The position numbers and the translations under genes are program-made. Below the pieces are notes generated by a model. That model saw nothing but the letters and a program-made list of their open reading frames with translations, was not told where the DNA came from and made no database searches. Positions 47,262-59,585 of a DNA stretch of 64,000 bases are shown here, piece after piece. Numbering within the stretch: the stretch's first letter is position 1; the number at the start of each line of letters is the position of its first letter. The stretch comes from Tigriopus japonicus (lineage: Eukaryota; Arthropoda; Copepoda; Harpacticoida; Harpacticidae), in NCBI GenBank assembly GCA_010645155.1, contig JAAGOF010000250.1:298747-362746 (forward strand). Reading direction: 5' to 3'.

Positions 47262-47267
47262 AATAAA
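47262..47267 (+). terminator. Poly(A) signal of the serine protease gene
   Basis: AATAAA 163 bp past the stop codon. Confidence 0.55.
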
Positions 47268-48180
47268 ATTTAAGTGAGAATTTTTTTAAATGCATCGGAC
47301 CATAACTGATCAATCATCACCCGAATTTCTAAATGCATTTTTCGTTTGAAGTATGATTGTTTTGGTAGGTAGCCGTTTGACACAATGTTTAAAGATAAAA
47401 CATTTTTGGATATAAAGGTCTTATGCTTTCAAGAGTGATGGGCATTAACTGATAAGAGAAATCAAGGTTTTCCAGGGCGCGGCAATTGTTTTAAGTTCAA
47501 TATTTGCTTTAACAGAAACTTCAACTTAAATTCAAGAGCTAAAGAATTTTGTTTGCTGTACTTGTTCTCGTAAAGCCCTAGAAGAAACAAGGTAAAACAA
47601 TCCGAGTTTGCAAGAGTGTTGGACTGAGTAGCTTACAGACAAGGTTTTCATTTTGTTTTCCGATTAGCTAACGAAACCTGAAGATCAGTCCATTTGAAAA
47701 ATAATCTGAGCACTCTCCCCAAGCTCAATGACGTTACCGCGATATGAAGGTTTCCCAAAAACTCAAAAGACTGTACTTGTGGTATTTAATTACAACTTTG
47801 TGCATTAGGTATTATTACTCTGTACGACTTTTTCGTGACTTCTTTTTTTGTTGTGTTTGGTTGAGCCTCATTGTGAGGAGTTATTCAAGAGTCCTCTCGG
47901 TCAATCGAAACCTTTAAGCAAAACCTATGGTGTTCATTAGAAATAACATTGTGTCAACTCAATTTTCCATTTTGATCATTAATAATGACAAAATAAGGCA
48001 GATTGACTTTTTTAATTTTTTGCGCACCCTTTTTAACCCAATAAAATTGCCTCAAATGAGATGACTGCAATCGATACCCAAAAATATACTGCAGACGCTC
48101 CAAAATCTTGGTCGTAGGTAAATCAGTTGATTTGCTTGCTCCTAGGCATGGAAAAAATACCTTTGAAAAACCTTGTTTTT
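47268..48180. other. Intergenic stretch up to the assembly gap
   Basis: No recognised gene. It should contain the Hsp110 promoter; no heat-shock element was convincingly identified. Confidence 0.4.
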
Positions 48181-48477
48181 NNNNNNNNNNNNNNNNNNNN
48201 NNNNNNNNNNNNNNNNNNNNNNNNNNNNNNNNNNNNNNNNNNNNNNNNNNNNNNNNNNNNNNNNNNNNNNNNNNNNNNNNNNNNNNNNNNNNNNNNNNNN
48301 NNNNNNNNNNNNNNNNNNNNNNNNNNNNNNNNNNNNNNNNNNNNNNNNNNNNNNNNNNNNNNNNNNNNNNNNNNNNNNNNNNNNNNNNNNNNNNNNNNNN
48401 NNNNNNNNNNNNNNNNNNNNNNNNNNNNNNNNNNNNNNNNNNNNNNNNNNNNNNNNNNNNNNNNNNNNNNNNNNNNN
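48181..48477. other. Assembly gap (297 N)
   Basis: Run of N covering the start of the Hsp110 gene. Open frames extending through it are artefacts. Confidence 0.99.
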
Positions 48478-50769
48478 TTAGGGAGGTCGTTCGACGATCC
48501 GTTAGTCCAGGCAGAACGAGCCCGCTTGCCATTCCCCATTTCGAAGGCCAAAGATGGAGGGATCCTCATCCACGTGGACTACCTCAGCCAGGAGCAGGCC
48601 TTCACCCCACAACAACTCACAGCCATGCTTTTTACCAAAATCAAGGACACCGCCGATCAAGCTTTGCAAACGAAGGTCAAAGACGTGGTCATCAGTGTGC
48701 CCATCTTCTACACGGATCGAGAACGGCGCTCGCTCTTGGATGCAGCCACGATTGCTGGGCTCAATGTGCTGAAACTCATGAATGACACCACGGCGACCGC
48801 ACTAGCTTATGGCATTTACAAACAAGATTTACCCGCTCCGGAGGAGAAACCTCGAAATGTCATTTTCGTGGATTCCGGGCATCGCGGCATTCAAGTGGCT
48901 ACTGCCTCATTCCATAAAGGGAAGCTAGTCATTCAGGCGTGTGCCTTCGATCGGAATTGCGGTGGACAAGCTTTTAACGAGGCGTTGGCCATGTATTTTG
49001 CCGACGAGTTCCGCACCAAGTATAAGCTTGACGTTTTCTCCAACAAGAAGGCCCTTCTCAAGTTGACGGCCGAGGGTGAAAAGCTCAAGAAGCAAATGTC
49101 GGCCAACACCAACAAGCTTCCCCTGAATATCGAGTGCTTCATGGAGGACAAGGACGTCTCTGCTAGTGTGGATCGAACCAAATTCGAAGAACTCATCAGT
49201 CCTCAATTGAAACGCATCGAGGAAGTCATGAGGGAGTGTTTGGCCGCGGTCAAGTGGAAGACCGAAGACATTTATAGTGTTGAGATCGTGGGCGGTTCCA
49301 CTCGAATCCCTGCCATCAAAAGTCTCATTGAGGTGATCTTTGGCAAAACACCTAACACCACCTTGAACGCCGACGAGGCCGTCTCTCGAGGTTGTGCTCT
49401 TCAGTGTGCTATCTTGTCGCCCACCTTTAAAGTAAGAGAGTTCTCCGTGACCGACCTCCAACCCTTCCCAATCAAGCTGAAGTGGCAATCCGAAGGCGAC
49501 TCGGGCGATATGGAAGTGTTTCCCAAATTTCATGCCGTCCCTTATTCCAAGATGCTTACCTTCTATAGACGTGACAACTTCTCAGTGGAAGGTGAATACG
49601 ATGGATCCGCTCCTTTGCCCGATCAATACATTGGCAAGTTTGAGATCGGCGAAGTCAAACCATTGCCCGATGGGGGCAATCAAAAAGTGAAAGTCAAGGT
49701 CCGGGTCAACCTTCACGGAATTTTCCTCGTATCCACCGCCTCCTATTCCGAGAAACATGAAATCGAAGAAGAGGTCCCCATGGAGGTGGAGACTCCCAAA
49801 GAAGGCGCCAACGGCGAAGCTGCAGGAGCCCCCGAAGCCACTGCCGCAACCGGTGACAAAGGAGGAGAAGAAAAAAAGACCGACGAAGCAGGTGAGCCAA
49901 TGGAAGACAGCAAGGAAGATGCCTCCGCCAAGCCCAAGGAGCCAGTCAAGATGGAAAAGCGCAAGAAAACCGTCACTAAGACTATCGATCTTCCTATCAC
50001 CCCAATTGTGGTTGGAGCCCTGTCACGAGACAAACTCGAGCTAGCCACCGACTTAGAAAAAACATTTGTGGCTCAGGACAACCAGGAAGCCGAGCGATTA
50101 AACGCCAAAAACACAGTTGAAGAGTATATCTATGATATTCGATCCAAGATTCATGAAGAGTTCGCCGACTTCATCGCCGAAGAGGATCGCTCGCAATTCG
50201 TCAATGAACTCGAATCAGCTGAAAACTGGCTCTACGAAGATGGCGAAGACTGCGAAAAATCCGCCTACGTTGACCGGTTGAAGGACCTTCGACTCAAAGG
50301 TGAGCCTGTGAGGAAACGGAAAGAGGAGTTTGAACTCCGACCACAAGCCATTGACCGCATGGGTCGAAGTCTCCAACAAGCCAGTAAGGTGATCGATCTC
50401 TACCACCAGGGTGACGAGAAATACAATCATATCGACAAAGCGGAAATGGATAAAGTGGCGGCGTTGATAACAGAGAAACGCGCGTGGCTGGATGAGAATT
50501 GCGCCGTTCTGGCCAGTCTAGACAAAACGGTGAATCCCCCTATTCTAGCCGTTCAATTCCATAACGAACGGCAAGCCTTCGAGAACGTGGCCATGCCCAT
50601 TCTGAACAAACCCAAACCTAAGGTGGAACCGCCCCCACAGGAGAAGGAGAAATCTGGTTCAAAAAAGAAGAGCGAGAATGGTACCACGCCCAATGCCGAG
50701 GATGAACAGCCAGCTACTACAGAGGACGGGGGTAAAAAAACGGTGGAAGATAGTATGGATGTGGATTAG
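48478..50769 (+). CDS. HSPA4: Hsp110/HSPA4-type Hsp70 nucleotide-exchange chaperone, 5' partial
   Basis: The visible 763 residues begin LGRSFDDPLVQAE, matching about residue 72 of HSPA4-type proteins, so some 70 N-terminal residues and the start codon are in the gap. The ATPase domain shows VVISVPIFYTDRERRSLLDAA, NDTTATALAYGIYKQDLPAPEEKPRNV, EIVGGSTRIPA and TTLNADEAVSRGCALQCAIL. A beta-sandwich domain follows (VREFSVTDLQPFPI, KVKVKVRVNLHGIF). Next comes a long acidic Glu/Pro/Lys loop insertion typical of Hsp110, the helical domain (NAKNTVEEYIYDIR, NWLYEDGEDC), and the conserved C-terminus KPKPKVEPP ... DSMDVD. The protein is cytosolic, acts as nucleotide-exchange factor for Hsc70 and holds unfolded substrates. 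The visible part is one 2.3-kb exon. AATAAA at 50987 ends the transcript. Confidence 0.96.
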   Translation, partial: LGRSFDDPLVQAERARLPFPISKAKDGGILIHVDYLSQEQAFTPQQLTAMLFTKIKDTADQALQTKVKDVVISVPIFYTDRERRSLLDAATIAGLNVLKLMNDTTATALAYGIYKQDLPAPEEKPRNVIFVDSGHRGIQVATASFHKGKLVIQACAFDRNCGGQAFNEALAMYFADEFRTKYKLDVFSNKKALLKLTAEGEKLKKQMSANTNKLPLNIECFMEDKDVSASVDRTKFEELISPQLKRIEEVMRECLAAVKWKTEDIYSVEIVGGSTRIPAIKSLIEVIFGKTPNTTLNADEAVSRGCALQCAILSPTFKVREFSVTDLQPFPIKLKWQSEGDSGDMEVFPKFHAVPYSKMLTFYRRDNFSVEGEYDGSAPLPDQYIGKFEIGEVKPLPDGGNQKVKVKVRVNLHGIFLVSTASYSEKHEIEEEVPMEVETPKEGANGEAAGAPEATAATGDKGGEEKKTDEAGEPMEDSKEDASAKPKEPVKMEKRKKTVTKTIDLPITPIVVGALSRDKLELATDLEKTFVAQDNQEAERLNAKNTVEEYIYDIRSKIHEEFADFIAEEDRSQFVNELESAENWLYEDGEDCEKSAYVDRLKDLRLKGEPVRKRKEEFELRPQAIDRMGRSLQQASKVIDLYHQGDEKYNHIDKAEMDKVAALITEKRAWLDENCAVLASLDKTVNPPILAVQFHNERQAFENVAMPILNKPKPKVEPPPQEKEKSGSKKKSENGTTPNAEDEQPATTEDGGKKTVEDSMDVD

Positions 50770-50986
50770 ATGCGCCCAGGTGTCTGATCTCAGTTATTAT
50801 CACTCTCCTACTTGACATGTACCATTATGCTGCTTCAACCATTATTATTTCTACCGCTGCTACTACTACAATTAGCATTACTACATACAACCATAACACC
50901 ATCAACAAGTACATGTACTGTTAGTTCACGACTCCTTGTTCCGACACCCTCCCTTACTCTCTACTGCAATCTGTCTGAGGTAAAAC

Positions 50987-50992
50987 AATAAA
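50987..50992 (+). terminator. Poly(A) signal of the Hsp110 gene
   Basis: AATAAA 217 bp past the stop codon. Confidence 0.6.
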
Positions 50993-51844
50993 TGATCCCA
51001 ATTTTAACAGAGCGCTTGAATGTAGTAACACGGATCGACTGGAAGTTGACATTGGCCATGCCACACAACCATCACTTTTCTTTGGTGTTTGTCTCGTTTT
51101 GGGTGCGGCGGGTGCCCTCCAATCATGGATTAGTTGGACTTGAAATAAAAGAAGTGACCCAGGTTTTACACGCGTTTCAATTCATTCTATTTGACGTTAG
51201 GAAAGATGCTCATGACCAGAGCTTCCAAATTTTGGAATACAAGTGTCGACCTTTTTGAAAAAACTTTTCGATTTCTCGATTAAAAAAAATGAAGCACCAG
51301 TACACAAAAACCGTTGACACCAAGGTTAATCCACGGCAAGAATTTGAGGAATGATGTGGATCGTTGTTGATGCAATTGATGAAAAAATACCTCATTATTT
51401 TGGACCTCCCCGTCGCTACTGAGCCCCCCAAAAAATCACGCTTGGGCCTACATGTAAGCCGTGGCCCATTGGTTGCCGACCCCTGTGATGAAAAGGCTGA
51501 CTAAAGTAACGCCAAAATTCGGTCAAAAAGCATCAAAATTGTCGGATGAGTGTGCTACTCATAACGTCTCTACTTACACATAGGCTTTGTAATCTGAGCT
51601 TCAATACGCTCCTCGTCCCTTGTACATGACATTTGCATTAGTACATAAACCTTGCATCAATCCTAGATTAATCTTGGAACACATACACAAAAAGAAATGA
51701 AATAGATGTAAAAATAACGGGGACGTCGATGATTTTTGCCTTTTTCCATGTAATGCGCGAAAAATAGATTTTTCGTTTTCTTAGTTTTTAAAGAAACTTT
51801 CTTTTGGACATTTTCTTCTTCATTGAAGCACTATTTATAACGTG
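50993..51844. other. Intergenic stretch between convergent Hsp110 and TPMT genes
   Basis: AT-rich, no recognised feature. No canonical minus-strand AATAAA for the TPMT gene was seen. Confidence 0.45.
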
Positions 51845-52838
51845 CTATAAAGCATTTTTAGGCGTTAGAAGAAGAATGATTCGATTCATACGAGACACTT
51901 GGAAACGAGCTTGCCCAACGGAGCTCTCGTCAAATTCTCCCAAAAGATCAACATCCATGAGATCTGCAATGAACACTTAGCAAGAACTGTTCTTTTTCAA
52001 AGCCAAGGTATTGTCGTACCTGCAAACAACTGTCGAATCTCGTCCCGCCAAACTGTCCTTGGAGGTCCGGCAAATTCCTTGGGGTCATATTCGTAGGAGG
52101 ACAAGAGATATTGGAATTTGCGAGCAGGGCTTCGGAAGAGAATGTCCTTCATCTTGGTCGAATATCGAGGTCGATCTTCAGACTCTATAGCAACGAGGGA
52201 ACCACGGTCAAAAACCCGATCCACGACCACATCGCCCATCCATTGGACATCAAATTGGAAGAAGTCGCAACAAAAGATTTGAATCTTCTCGTCCAAGGAC
52301 TGCATGAAAGAAGTAAGAAATCGGTCTTTTCCCGAGGGAAGTGTGTTGTTTGTGTATTTACCAGATATTTGTTGCAACTCGCACTGATATTGACAATTGA
52401 GAACGGGATTTGGTTCTCTGTGAAAAACTCATTAATGGCCTTGACACTTCCTTCTATTCCCATGACCCGGTGGCCTTTATTATACAACCAAATTATGTCA
52501 CCGGCTTTGCCACAAAGAGGCAAAAAGAACTGAAGACTAGAGGGAAAAACCATCTTTTAGGCAGAATAAATTCATTGGGCACTCGTAACATACCACGGAT
52601 CTGTTTTATCGGAACAAAGTATTGGCATGAACTGGACAAGATAAGGATTGGGCTCAGAGGAATGCCAAGGGCTTTGTCCTTGGTTCCACTTTTCGTTCCA
52701 ATAATCCATATCGTTGATTAGTTTTGACTTATGAGTCTCTAACCGAGGATTCAGACGTTGCAATCCGAAAGATAAATCTTTGACCTTGGATCTGACTTCT
52801 TCTCTAAATTCACTGACCGGTTTTTTGAGGAGAAGCAT
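51845..52838 (-). CDS. TPMT: Thiopurine S-methyltransferase family enzyme, four exons
   Basis: Exons 52594-52838, 52362-52536, 52020-52299 and 51845-51963 join (phases 2, 0, 1; introns of about 56-62 bp) to about 272 residues. The family landmarks appear in order: DYWNEKWNQGQSPWH near the N-terminus, the SAM-binding FFLPLCGKAGDIIWLYNKGH and VMGIEGS, FFTENQIPFS, IQIFCCDFFQF, VVVDRVFDRGSLVAIESEDR, KFQYLLSSYEYDP and the GPPRTV ... EIRQLF substrate-side region, then a C-terminal strand NRIILLLTPK. The enzyme transfers a methyl group from S-adenosylmethionine to thiol compounds in the cytosol; the natural substrate is unclear even in vertebrates. The ATG at 52838 is the best start in view, but the frame is open further upstream, so an extra 5' exon is possible. 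It is slightly longer than vertebrate TPMT (245). Confidence 0.93.
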
Positions 52839-55800
52839 CCAATTGTAGGTTTGGCGGCTCGTAAAGTAGATTCTTTCGTTGATAATTTAATTTTTCGGCT
52901 TTTTTACTTGAAACATAAATTACAATGCATTATTCCGTCCTCTATATTGAGTTTTCCGGTTGTAACAATCTAAATTCGAATTTGAAGTTGTCTTATTGTA
53001 AGAATCCATCCAAATATTTTAAGAATTACCGCATCAATTTCACACACTACTTGCCCACAATGAAAGGCTTATCAAATTTTCAAATTCACCGAACATGATT
53101 TTCGTTCTTAACAAACAGTTTCGACCAAACTTTCCATGACCTAAAAAAGGCAATACTTCATCGTTTGACAATATAATACTACGATTTTGAAAAAATTATA
53201 CTTTTTCAAACAATAAGGTCTGCCACAAAAGGGTCACGTATTCCTGTACCAGATACATAGATATCTATTTAAACACTAGAAATCTTAGGATATCTCCATG
53301 ACGTGTCGGATCTTGAAAGAGCGTTTCAAAATTGGTGATCCTCTCTTGAACTCCAGCCTTTCTGTGTCAGAATTGGTAAGGGGTCCTTTCGTTTCCATCA
53401 CTGAGTGGTAGAAAACGATATTCTAGAATATACATTGTGTTTTCAAAGACAGTTATTCTTTTATCCGTCTTTTGAACATGTGTGGGAACTTGCCACTTTA
53501 ATATTATTTGCACGATCGCCAAAAATTGCTTTTCTAGACACATAGTAGAAAAGAAACGTACCTTTGTCTGTTATCAAATGTGTTTTGAGATACTTATTTC
53601 TTAACATTTCTAGAGTTAATTCCTTTTGATGAAAGGATAATTTGACCTAATACCATTCATTCGGAACTCTATTCAAACGGTCCATTCATCATTCATGAAG
53701 AAGTGCATACGGATTCAAATATTCCACCCCCTCTTGCCACACACAAGTACATAAGTACGTTCTCCTCGTCAAAGTGATTAGGACTGAAAGAAAAATCAAT
53801 GATCCCTTTTCACTTGATATTTGAGATGACTGGATAATACGTAGTATGACAAAAGAAGAACCTTTTTTTCGAAGACGATGCCGTTCATCCCTCACTGTGG
53901 CAGAACATTGGTTCAGAAGGTGCGATTCTTCTCCAGAATGATCTTGTTCAAGGAACCTTGAAATTGAGAATGCGAGATAAAACCGTCGTAGATAGATACA
54001 TACAATCTTTATTATCAAGCTCGTCGACAGTGTTTATGCACAATGTAGTGTAGAGATTTAAAAACAGTGATAGTTTCCATTCTCTATTAGAGAACAACTA
54101 CCAGAATGGTCGTAGTACAATTTTAATGGTCAGATCTTGAGATATAATTCCGTGGTCAAACAGGATGCAGATTAAGATGGGTACTATGGCATTTTGAATC
54201 CTCGACTTATGAGGACAAAGCATCGTGTTACTTTCGAAATGTCTCGAGAATCAAAGACCAAATTATGTGGGGATGGTGGACTTCGATGATAGTTGGATAG
54301 GACAGTGAATTAATTCTTGAAGCCGATTTGAAACGTCGAGGTTGGATGGACGCAAGTGCTGTATGAACGAAGGCACTTGGTTGGGAGGTAATTATCCCTG
54401 GAGCAATCTATGATCATGTAATCCTTGTCAGTTCTCGTGAGCTTTTGTAATGCGATAGATACTTGTTACTCACTACCTACAATTAGACGATGGACGATGA
54501 TAGCCAGCCAACCAGCAGCGATTACCATCGATCCACCAACCAATTCTCCTCCGTTCATCCTCAAAGGCTAAGCCGTTTTTAGTGCTTATCTTTTGAGAGA
54601 GGCGATCTTGGGGTCTAAAATTTCATAATTCGTGATCCTCTTAGAAAGATCAGACATTCTCCGACCAAAATCCTGCCTGGATGGCTCACCCAGGAGCTCC
54701 GATCAATTTCTCTACTAACCCAAAGAAAATCATTGATCTCCTTCATGTTCAATCAAGCTTGCCCATCTTTGGTTGACGAAAGACTGGGAAAATATGTCCA
54801 GAATTTTTACCATGCTTTGAGAGTGTATTGATGGCTCAAAATTGTAGAACCTTTACATTGAAAGCAAGTTGTCGAACGACATTAAATGATCATCACCTGA
54901 CGTGCATATTATGCCCAGCAAATTCATTTACATTTTGACCTACCTTGACGGCTTGAGAAAAAATGATTTTCAAGTAAGTGTTGTAATATGTGCATGAAAG
55001 TCTGTTTCAATTTCACTCGAAATTCAGAGATTTACCTATTTCCCGATCTGCTGGAGGTGTTTCCACCATCTTTTAAGTTGAAGTCTGAATCATTGGCTTC
55101 TTCTTTCGTTGATCAAAATGCAATCTAGGTGATGCATGCCCGTCGTTAAATCTGTAAAAAGGATTCATTAGGTTAGTTAGGTAATCAGCGAGAGAGAAAT
55201 ATTCAGTTAGATTCCCCATGTTCACAAGAAATATTTAATGGCATCAGTTTATAACATTTTCGCCAGCTGTGTTTGTTGGCACAAGGAATCCAGTTTCACA
55301 TGACACAGCTCAAGAGAATAAATAACCTTTTTGGGCTGTAATAAAAAGTGCACCAGTTTAACCTGTCTGAACTTTATTCCTAGTTCTTTCATCAACGTTC
55401 ACAAATTTCAAAGGAATGACAAAAATCTCTTCAGAAATTCTCATTTCGTCCGTCTCAACTACTGAAATATTTGTCAAGCTGGTTGAGCCCAAATTCCATT
55501 CGATTTTTTTGCCTATCGTTGCCTGAGATCACTTTCCCTTTGCTCTTCATGAAATAGAACGAAAATGTCCTTAAAACTCTTGTCCTACAATTTCTGCCGA
55601 TCTCACCACAATTCAGTTCAATTGTTCAAGTGAAATAATTACCGGAAACGGACCGAGAAAAAATTGCACCAATGCTAGACAGTTGCTCGTCCGTTCGTCT
55701 ATGCTGCGCCTAATTGCCCCAAAACCCGGGAAATGGCGAAGAAGGCTCATTTGCATTGCATTGCACATATCCTTTAGCAAGGAAGCCTCCCCTCTCATTC

Positions 55801-58714
55801 AAACATTCAAATGAGATGTTGTCATCCCTTTGTGATGGCTGACTTTCTCCACATTTATGACGGCATCCGTGGATGGATGGTTGAGTTGAGGAAGCGAGTC
55901 AGTAGCAGTCACAGGATCGTCACACATCACGCAAGAGACAAAAAACCATTCAACAAATCATCCAACCATACCAACCAACCACTGGTAAATGTTTCCAAAC
56001 ATTTGAATGTGCGCCAATCAAAAATAAAAGCATTGACATTGGCCAAAGAACATGCGGGTTCTACAGACACAAAGACGACTAAGACCGTGCAATACCAAAG
56101 GGTCCTACCAAATGGTCCCAACTTTTCTCACCCAGCGCCTCGTTTACCTCGCTCAAACTTCAGCGTTGTCCTCGGATACAAATTTTCCTTTCAACTCGGG
56201 CATTTATTTGCCACCGAAGTTAATGACTGTTCAGCAAAGTGCACCCGTGGCTGGCTGGTTGCATCTAGAAGTTGGTGAAATATATAAGTGAAGCAATTTG
56301 ATTTATTCCTCATTGAACACGCGAACAGCAGCAAGCGTTTAAATTTTCCCCTCTTCTTTTCCCGTGGATCTCGGCGGCGGCGTCGTTGTGCGTCGGTCGT
56401 GTCAAACTAGAGATGGAACGAGTCTTTCAAAATCGGAAATCGCGAATCACTCTTTGTTCGAGGAGAGGGTGAAGAAAAAAATGGAAAAGGTTCCTAGAGT
56501 TGTCATTGGTTCTTTTAAATTGAAGGTAGTTTTAAAATGTTTGCGTAATTCCCAGGGTAAAATTATTGGTCCGAAGGTTGGGGGCGTGGGCAACTCAGAG
56601 GGTGTGGGAGGAGTACGAAAGTTCTCCCATTTTCTTTCAGCTTTATTTTCCCAGTTATGTATTCTTGTGTCTGAGGACGGACAAAGTTGGAAAGAAACTA
56701 GAAAAGACTAGTCATTGCAAAGCCAAAAATGTTCAAAAACACGAAAAAAGTGTGTGGCGGTTTTTGATGAAATGGTTCCGTCTTTTCACGTCAAAATATT
56801 TGGCCGCTTTGTCCCCTTACCAATATTAAAATCAAAAATTCAGGCTGGAAAAAAAGTTTCGAAAAAGGGCGAAAAACTTTCTTGAAAAGAGATGAAAGAC
56901 TCTTTACGTAATAAACGTTTTGGTCCTCTCCCTCCAATTCAAATGACTTCGGGCTAGTGAGTTAAGAATCGCTCGAGCTCTACGTCAAAGGCCCCATAGA
57001 TGTACTTCTGTTCCTGCATAAGGTATGATGTATGTAGGGAAGTGGTGCTCTGACATAAGCTAATGCATTGCTCGATGCCTTCATTGCATTTGTCATAATT
57101 TGACGCACAAAAACGAGATCAGAGTGACAGCCATAACTTCGAATTGCCAATGTCGTTGAACTGTGGAACGAACCAATCCATTACGGTACAATGAGTGGCG
57201 TTATAATAATTTGACAGCCCGGGTGACAAAACTTTCCCATTGACACATCATCACGGGTATGACGACGACTTGCCACAAAGTAGGTATGACCGACCCTGCT
57301 GATGATTCAACCGAGAGGGCGAGTGAGTCCACCACAGACCGAACTTGATCAAAGATTTTCAAGTGCTAAATGTCATTGCAAAGTTTCTAATGGACTAAGA
57401 AAACCTTTAAACTTGATTGGGACGCCCTTTTCGTGAGTTATTAGATGTTGAAAAGCCAAGGAACTGGCACAACTAGATCCATTGACAAGTATTTTTAAGA
57501 AGCTATGCTTGGAGATCGCATTTGATGTTAATCAATTGAAAAAATGACTCGACCTCTTTTCCCCCCTTACTTTGTTCTTTTACGTAGAGCTCTCGTTTAA
57601 GTAAATTTTTATTGTTTCGGCAAACTTTTACTTAGTTTAATGTTATTGGTATGATTTTTGCAGCGAAATCGGATGTGAAGTTACATTAAGCCGTTTTTTA
57701 AGGTGATTGTCAAATGTTTAAAAATTGACGGCTAGCTAAACTGAGGGAACGGCTTCTTTTCACAATTTTACAGGATTCTGATACAGAAGCATTGCTTTTA
57801 CTTAACCTTGACTAACGAACCTGGTTGCATCAAGTTCTTATTTTGCATTTGTATTTTGTATAGTACACTACAATATACAATGATATACTTTTGACGAAAA
57901 GTTTAAATAACATTTCAATTTAGCATGAGGCACTTTAACTGATACGAGTGCATTTGGGGTTCAAGCTCGACTTATTACCAACCAACAGAACCAATTGTTG
58001 AAATACTGAGACATGGTTTTCATCACAGACTGTGGTTTTCATCCTTTGCACTCAGGCTATTAGGGTCTCTTCTACAAGATTATTTGGAAAAGTTTACTGT
58101 AAGATTGGCCATTACCCGAAATAATCTTATACATGCTCTTTTTAAAGGCAGGGTCTCGTTAAAACTTTGATTTCGTATCAAAGCCGATTCATTGCAATAC
58201 AAGTGGATGTACAGGGTAGCCACTAAATCAACCAACCGAAGCTGCAAGACAGTTTTGGCCTTGCTCAGTCAAATCTTGAGTAAAAAAAATTCAAACAACT
58301 TTCAAACTTCTTTGGGTGTGGTATAATTAAGCATATGTGCTCGAACTGAGTCAACATATTTATACATGGTCGACTATTGGGTCCTTTAAGGAGCAGCTGA
58401 CTGGGAGGTCACAGTACATAAGACTGGGAGGTCACCTTAGTAATACAGCTCCAATTGCACCCTGACACAAACATGTGACCCATTTTCGAGCTTCTAAAGG
58501 TATATTGGACACATTAGAACAGAAATTTTGTGCATCGAAGCTCAAAGGTTGCACGTGATTTCCATTTCACTGGTTGCGCTTGAAGGACTCAATAGGCCAT
58601 ACACCACTCCAATCATGTTGCTATTGACAATGATGTGAATCACTGCTAAGAAAATATGGCTAATACGTCTGAAATGGTGCCAGAATAAGTCGGTACATGA
58701 GATACGTCAACATA
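52839..58714. other. Long non-coding stretch
   Basis: Nearly 6 kb without a supportable gene. The longest frame (55811-56278, +) has no domain or plausible splice context. A minus-strand 23-codon segment at about 54500-54567 (MNGGELVGGSMVIAAGWLAI) ends at a donor GTAGGT and might be a short first exon of a membrane protein, but no partner was found. Regulatory function is possible. Confidence 0.35.
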
Positions 58715-58915
58715 GGAAAACTGGGTTCACTGAAAACTCAGCACAACGGAAAATTAGGTGTAATGGAAACTGAGAATATTGGAAAACTTGGCACAACGGA
58801 AAATTGGGTGCAGTGAAAACTGAGAATATCGGAAAACTTGCCACAATGGAAAACTGGGCACAGCAGATAACTGGGTACAAGGGAAAACTGGGTGAATCAG
58901 AAAACTGCAAACTTA
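58715..58915 (+). repeat. Tandem array of a 17-bp unit (left arm)
   Basis: About twelve copies of 16-17-bp units such as GGAAAACTTGGCACAAC, GGAAAATTGGGTGCAGT and GAAAACTGAGAATATC. The last three recur in the same order, giving a 50-bp higher-order period. An inverted array lies at 59478-59585. Confidence 0.88.
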
Positions 58916-59381
58916 GAAAAATTGAACATTTTGCAAAGCTACTATCTCACATTTACCCAATTTCAAGATGGTTTGCTAAAATATGCTTTTTCTTAAAAAC
59001 AAAGAAAAGTATAGTTAATTTACTAAAAGCGAATTATATTTAGAAACGGCTCCATGCTTGACAAGTTCGAAAGAAGTAAAAGAAAAACGTAGTTTCATTT
59101 AAGTTTGAAAATTTGTAAATATTATTCAGAGTTAAGTTGAAGCCATTTGATAAACACCAAATGTGATCTTTTTTGCAAAATACCGTCCTTTTATTGCTTA
59201 CATTACTGGAACAAGTGTAAAAGGGTACACAGGTAAAACAGAGGACAGGTAAACATTTCAAATTAATGTCTGTGCTTCCAAAAATATTTTGACGAAGGTA
59301 ATTTAAAGTTCCATTTGACCTATTCCAACTTTAAAAGTTTTCCTAGTACATAGAGTGTACTTTATCCCGCTTTTAGATGTA

Positions 59382-59482
59382 CAGTGAATTCTCGATTTAA
59401 CAATCTCCGATATAACGATAAATCTCAATTTTACGATATATTTTGGGGTGACGGACAATATCGTTTAATCGAGATTTCCTTG
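59382..59482. mobile_element. pogo/Tigger-type MITE, 101 bp
   Basis: The left end CAGTGAATTCTCGATTTAAC and the inverted right end CAAGGAAATCTCGATTAAAC form roughly 25-bp imperfect terminal repeats. They resemble the CAGTG...CTCGATTTAACG ends of pogo/Tigger elements. A TA dinucleotide flanks both ends. The right end abuts the inverted 17-bp array. Confidence 0.72.
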
Positions 59483-59585
59483 TATTCAGTTTCCTATTGT
59501 ACCAAGTTTTCTATTGCACCCTGTTTTCCATTTTGCCCAATTTTCTGCTGAACCCAATTCTCCGTTTTACCTAGTTTTCTTGTGT
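59478..59585 (-). repeat. Tandem array of the same 17-bp unit, inverted (right arm)
   Basis: On the minus strand: GAAAACTAGGTAAAACG, GAGAATTGGGTTCAGCA, GAAAATTGGGCAAAATG, GAAAACAGGGTGCAATA, GAAAACTTGGTACAATA and a last partial unit. Confidence 0.85.

Noticed and set aside
48108..48785. Several open frames crossing the run of N
   Set aside because: N codons cannot be stops, so these frames are gap artefacts; only the Hsp110 frame after the gap is real.
55811..56278. 155-codon plus-strand open frame
   Set aside because: Low-complexity composition, no homology recognised, and no promoter or splice support.
56409..56916. MITE with GAGTCTTTCA inverted ends
   Set aside because: The match is only about 10 bp and flanking duplications are absent.
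58715..58915. CRISPR-like array
   Set aside because: Units are contiguous 16-17-bp tandem repeats without spacers, and the window is eukaryotic.
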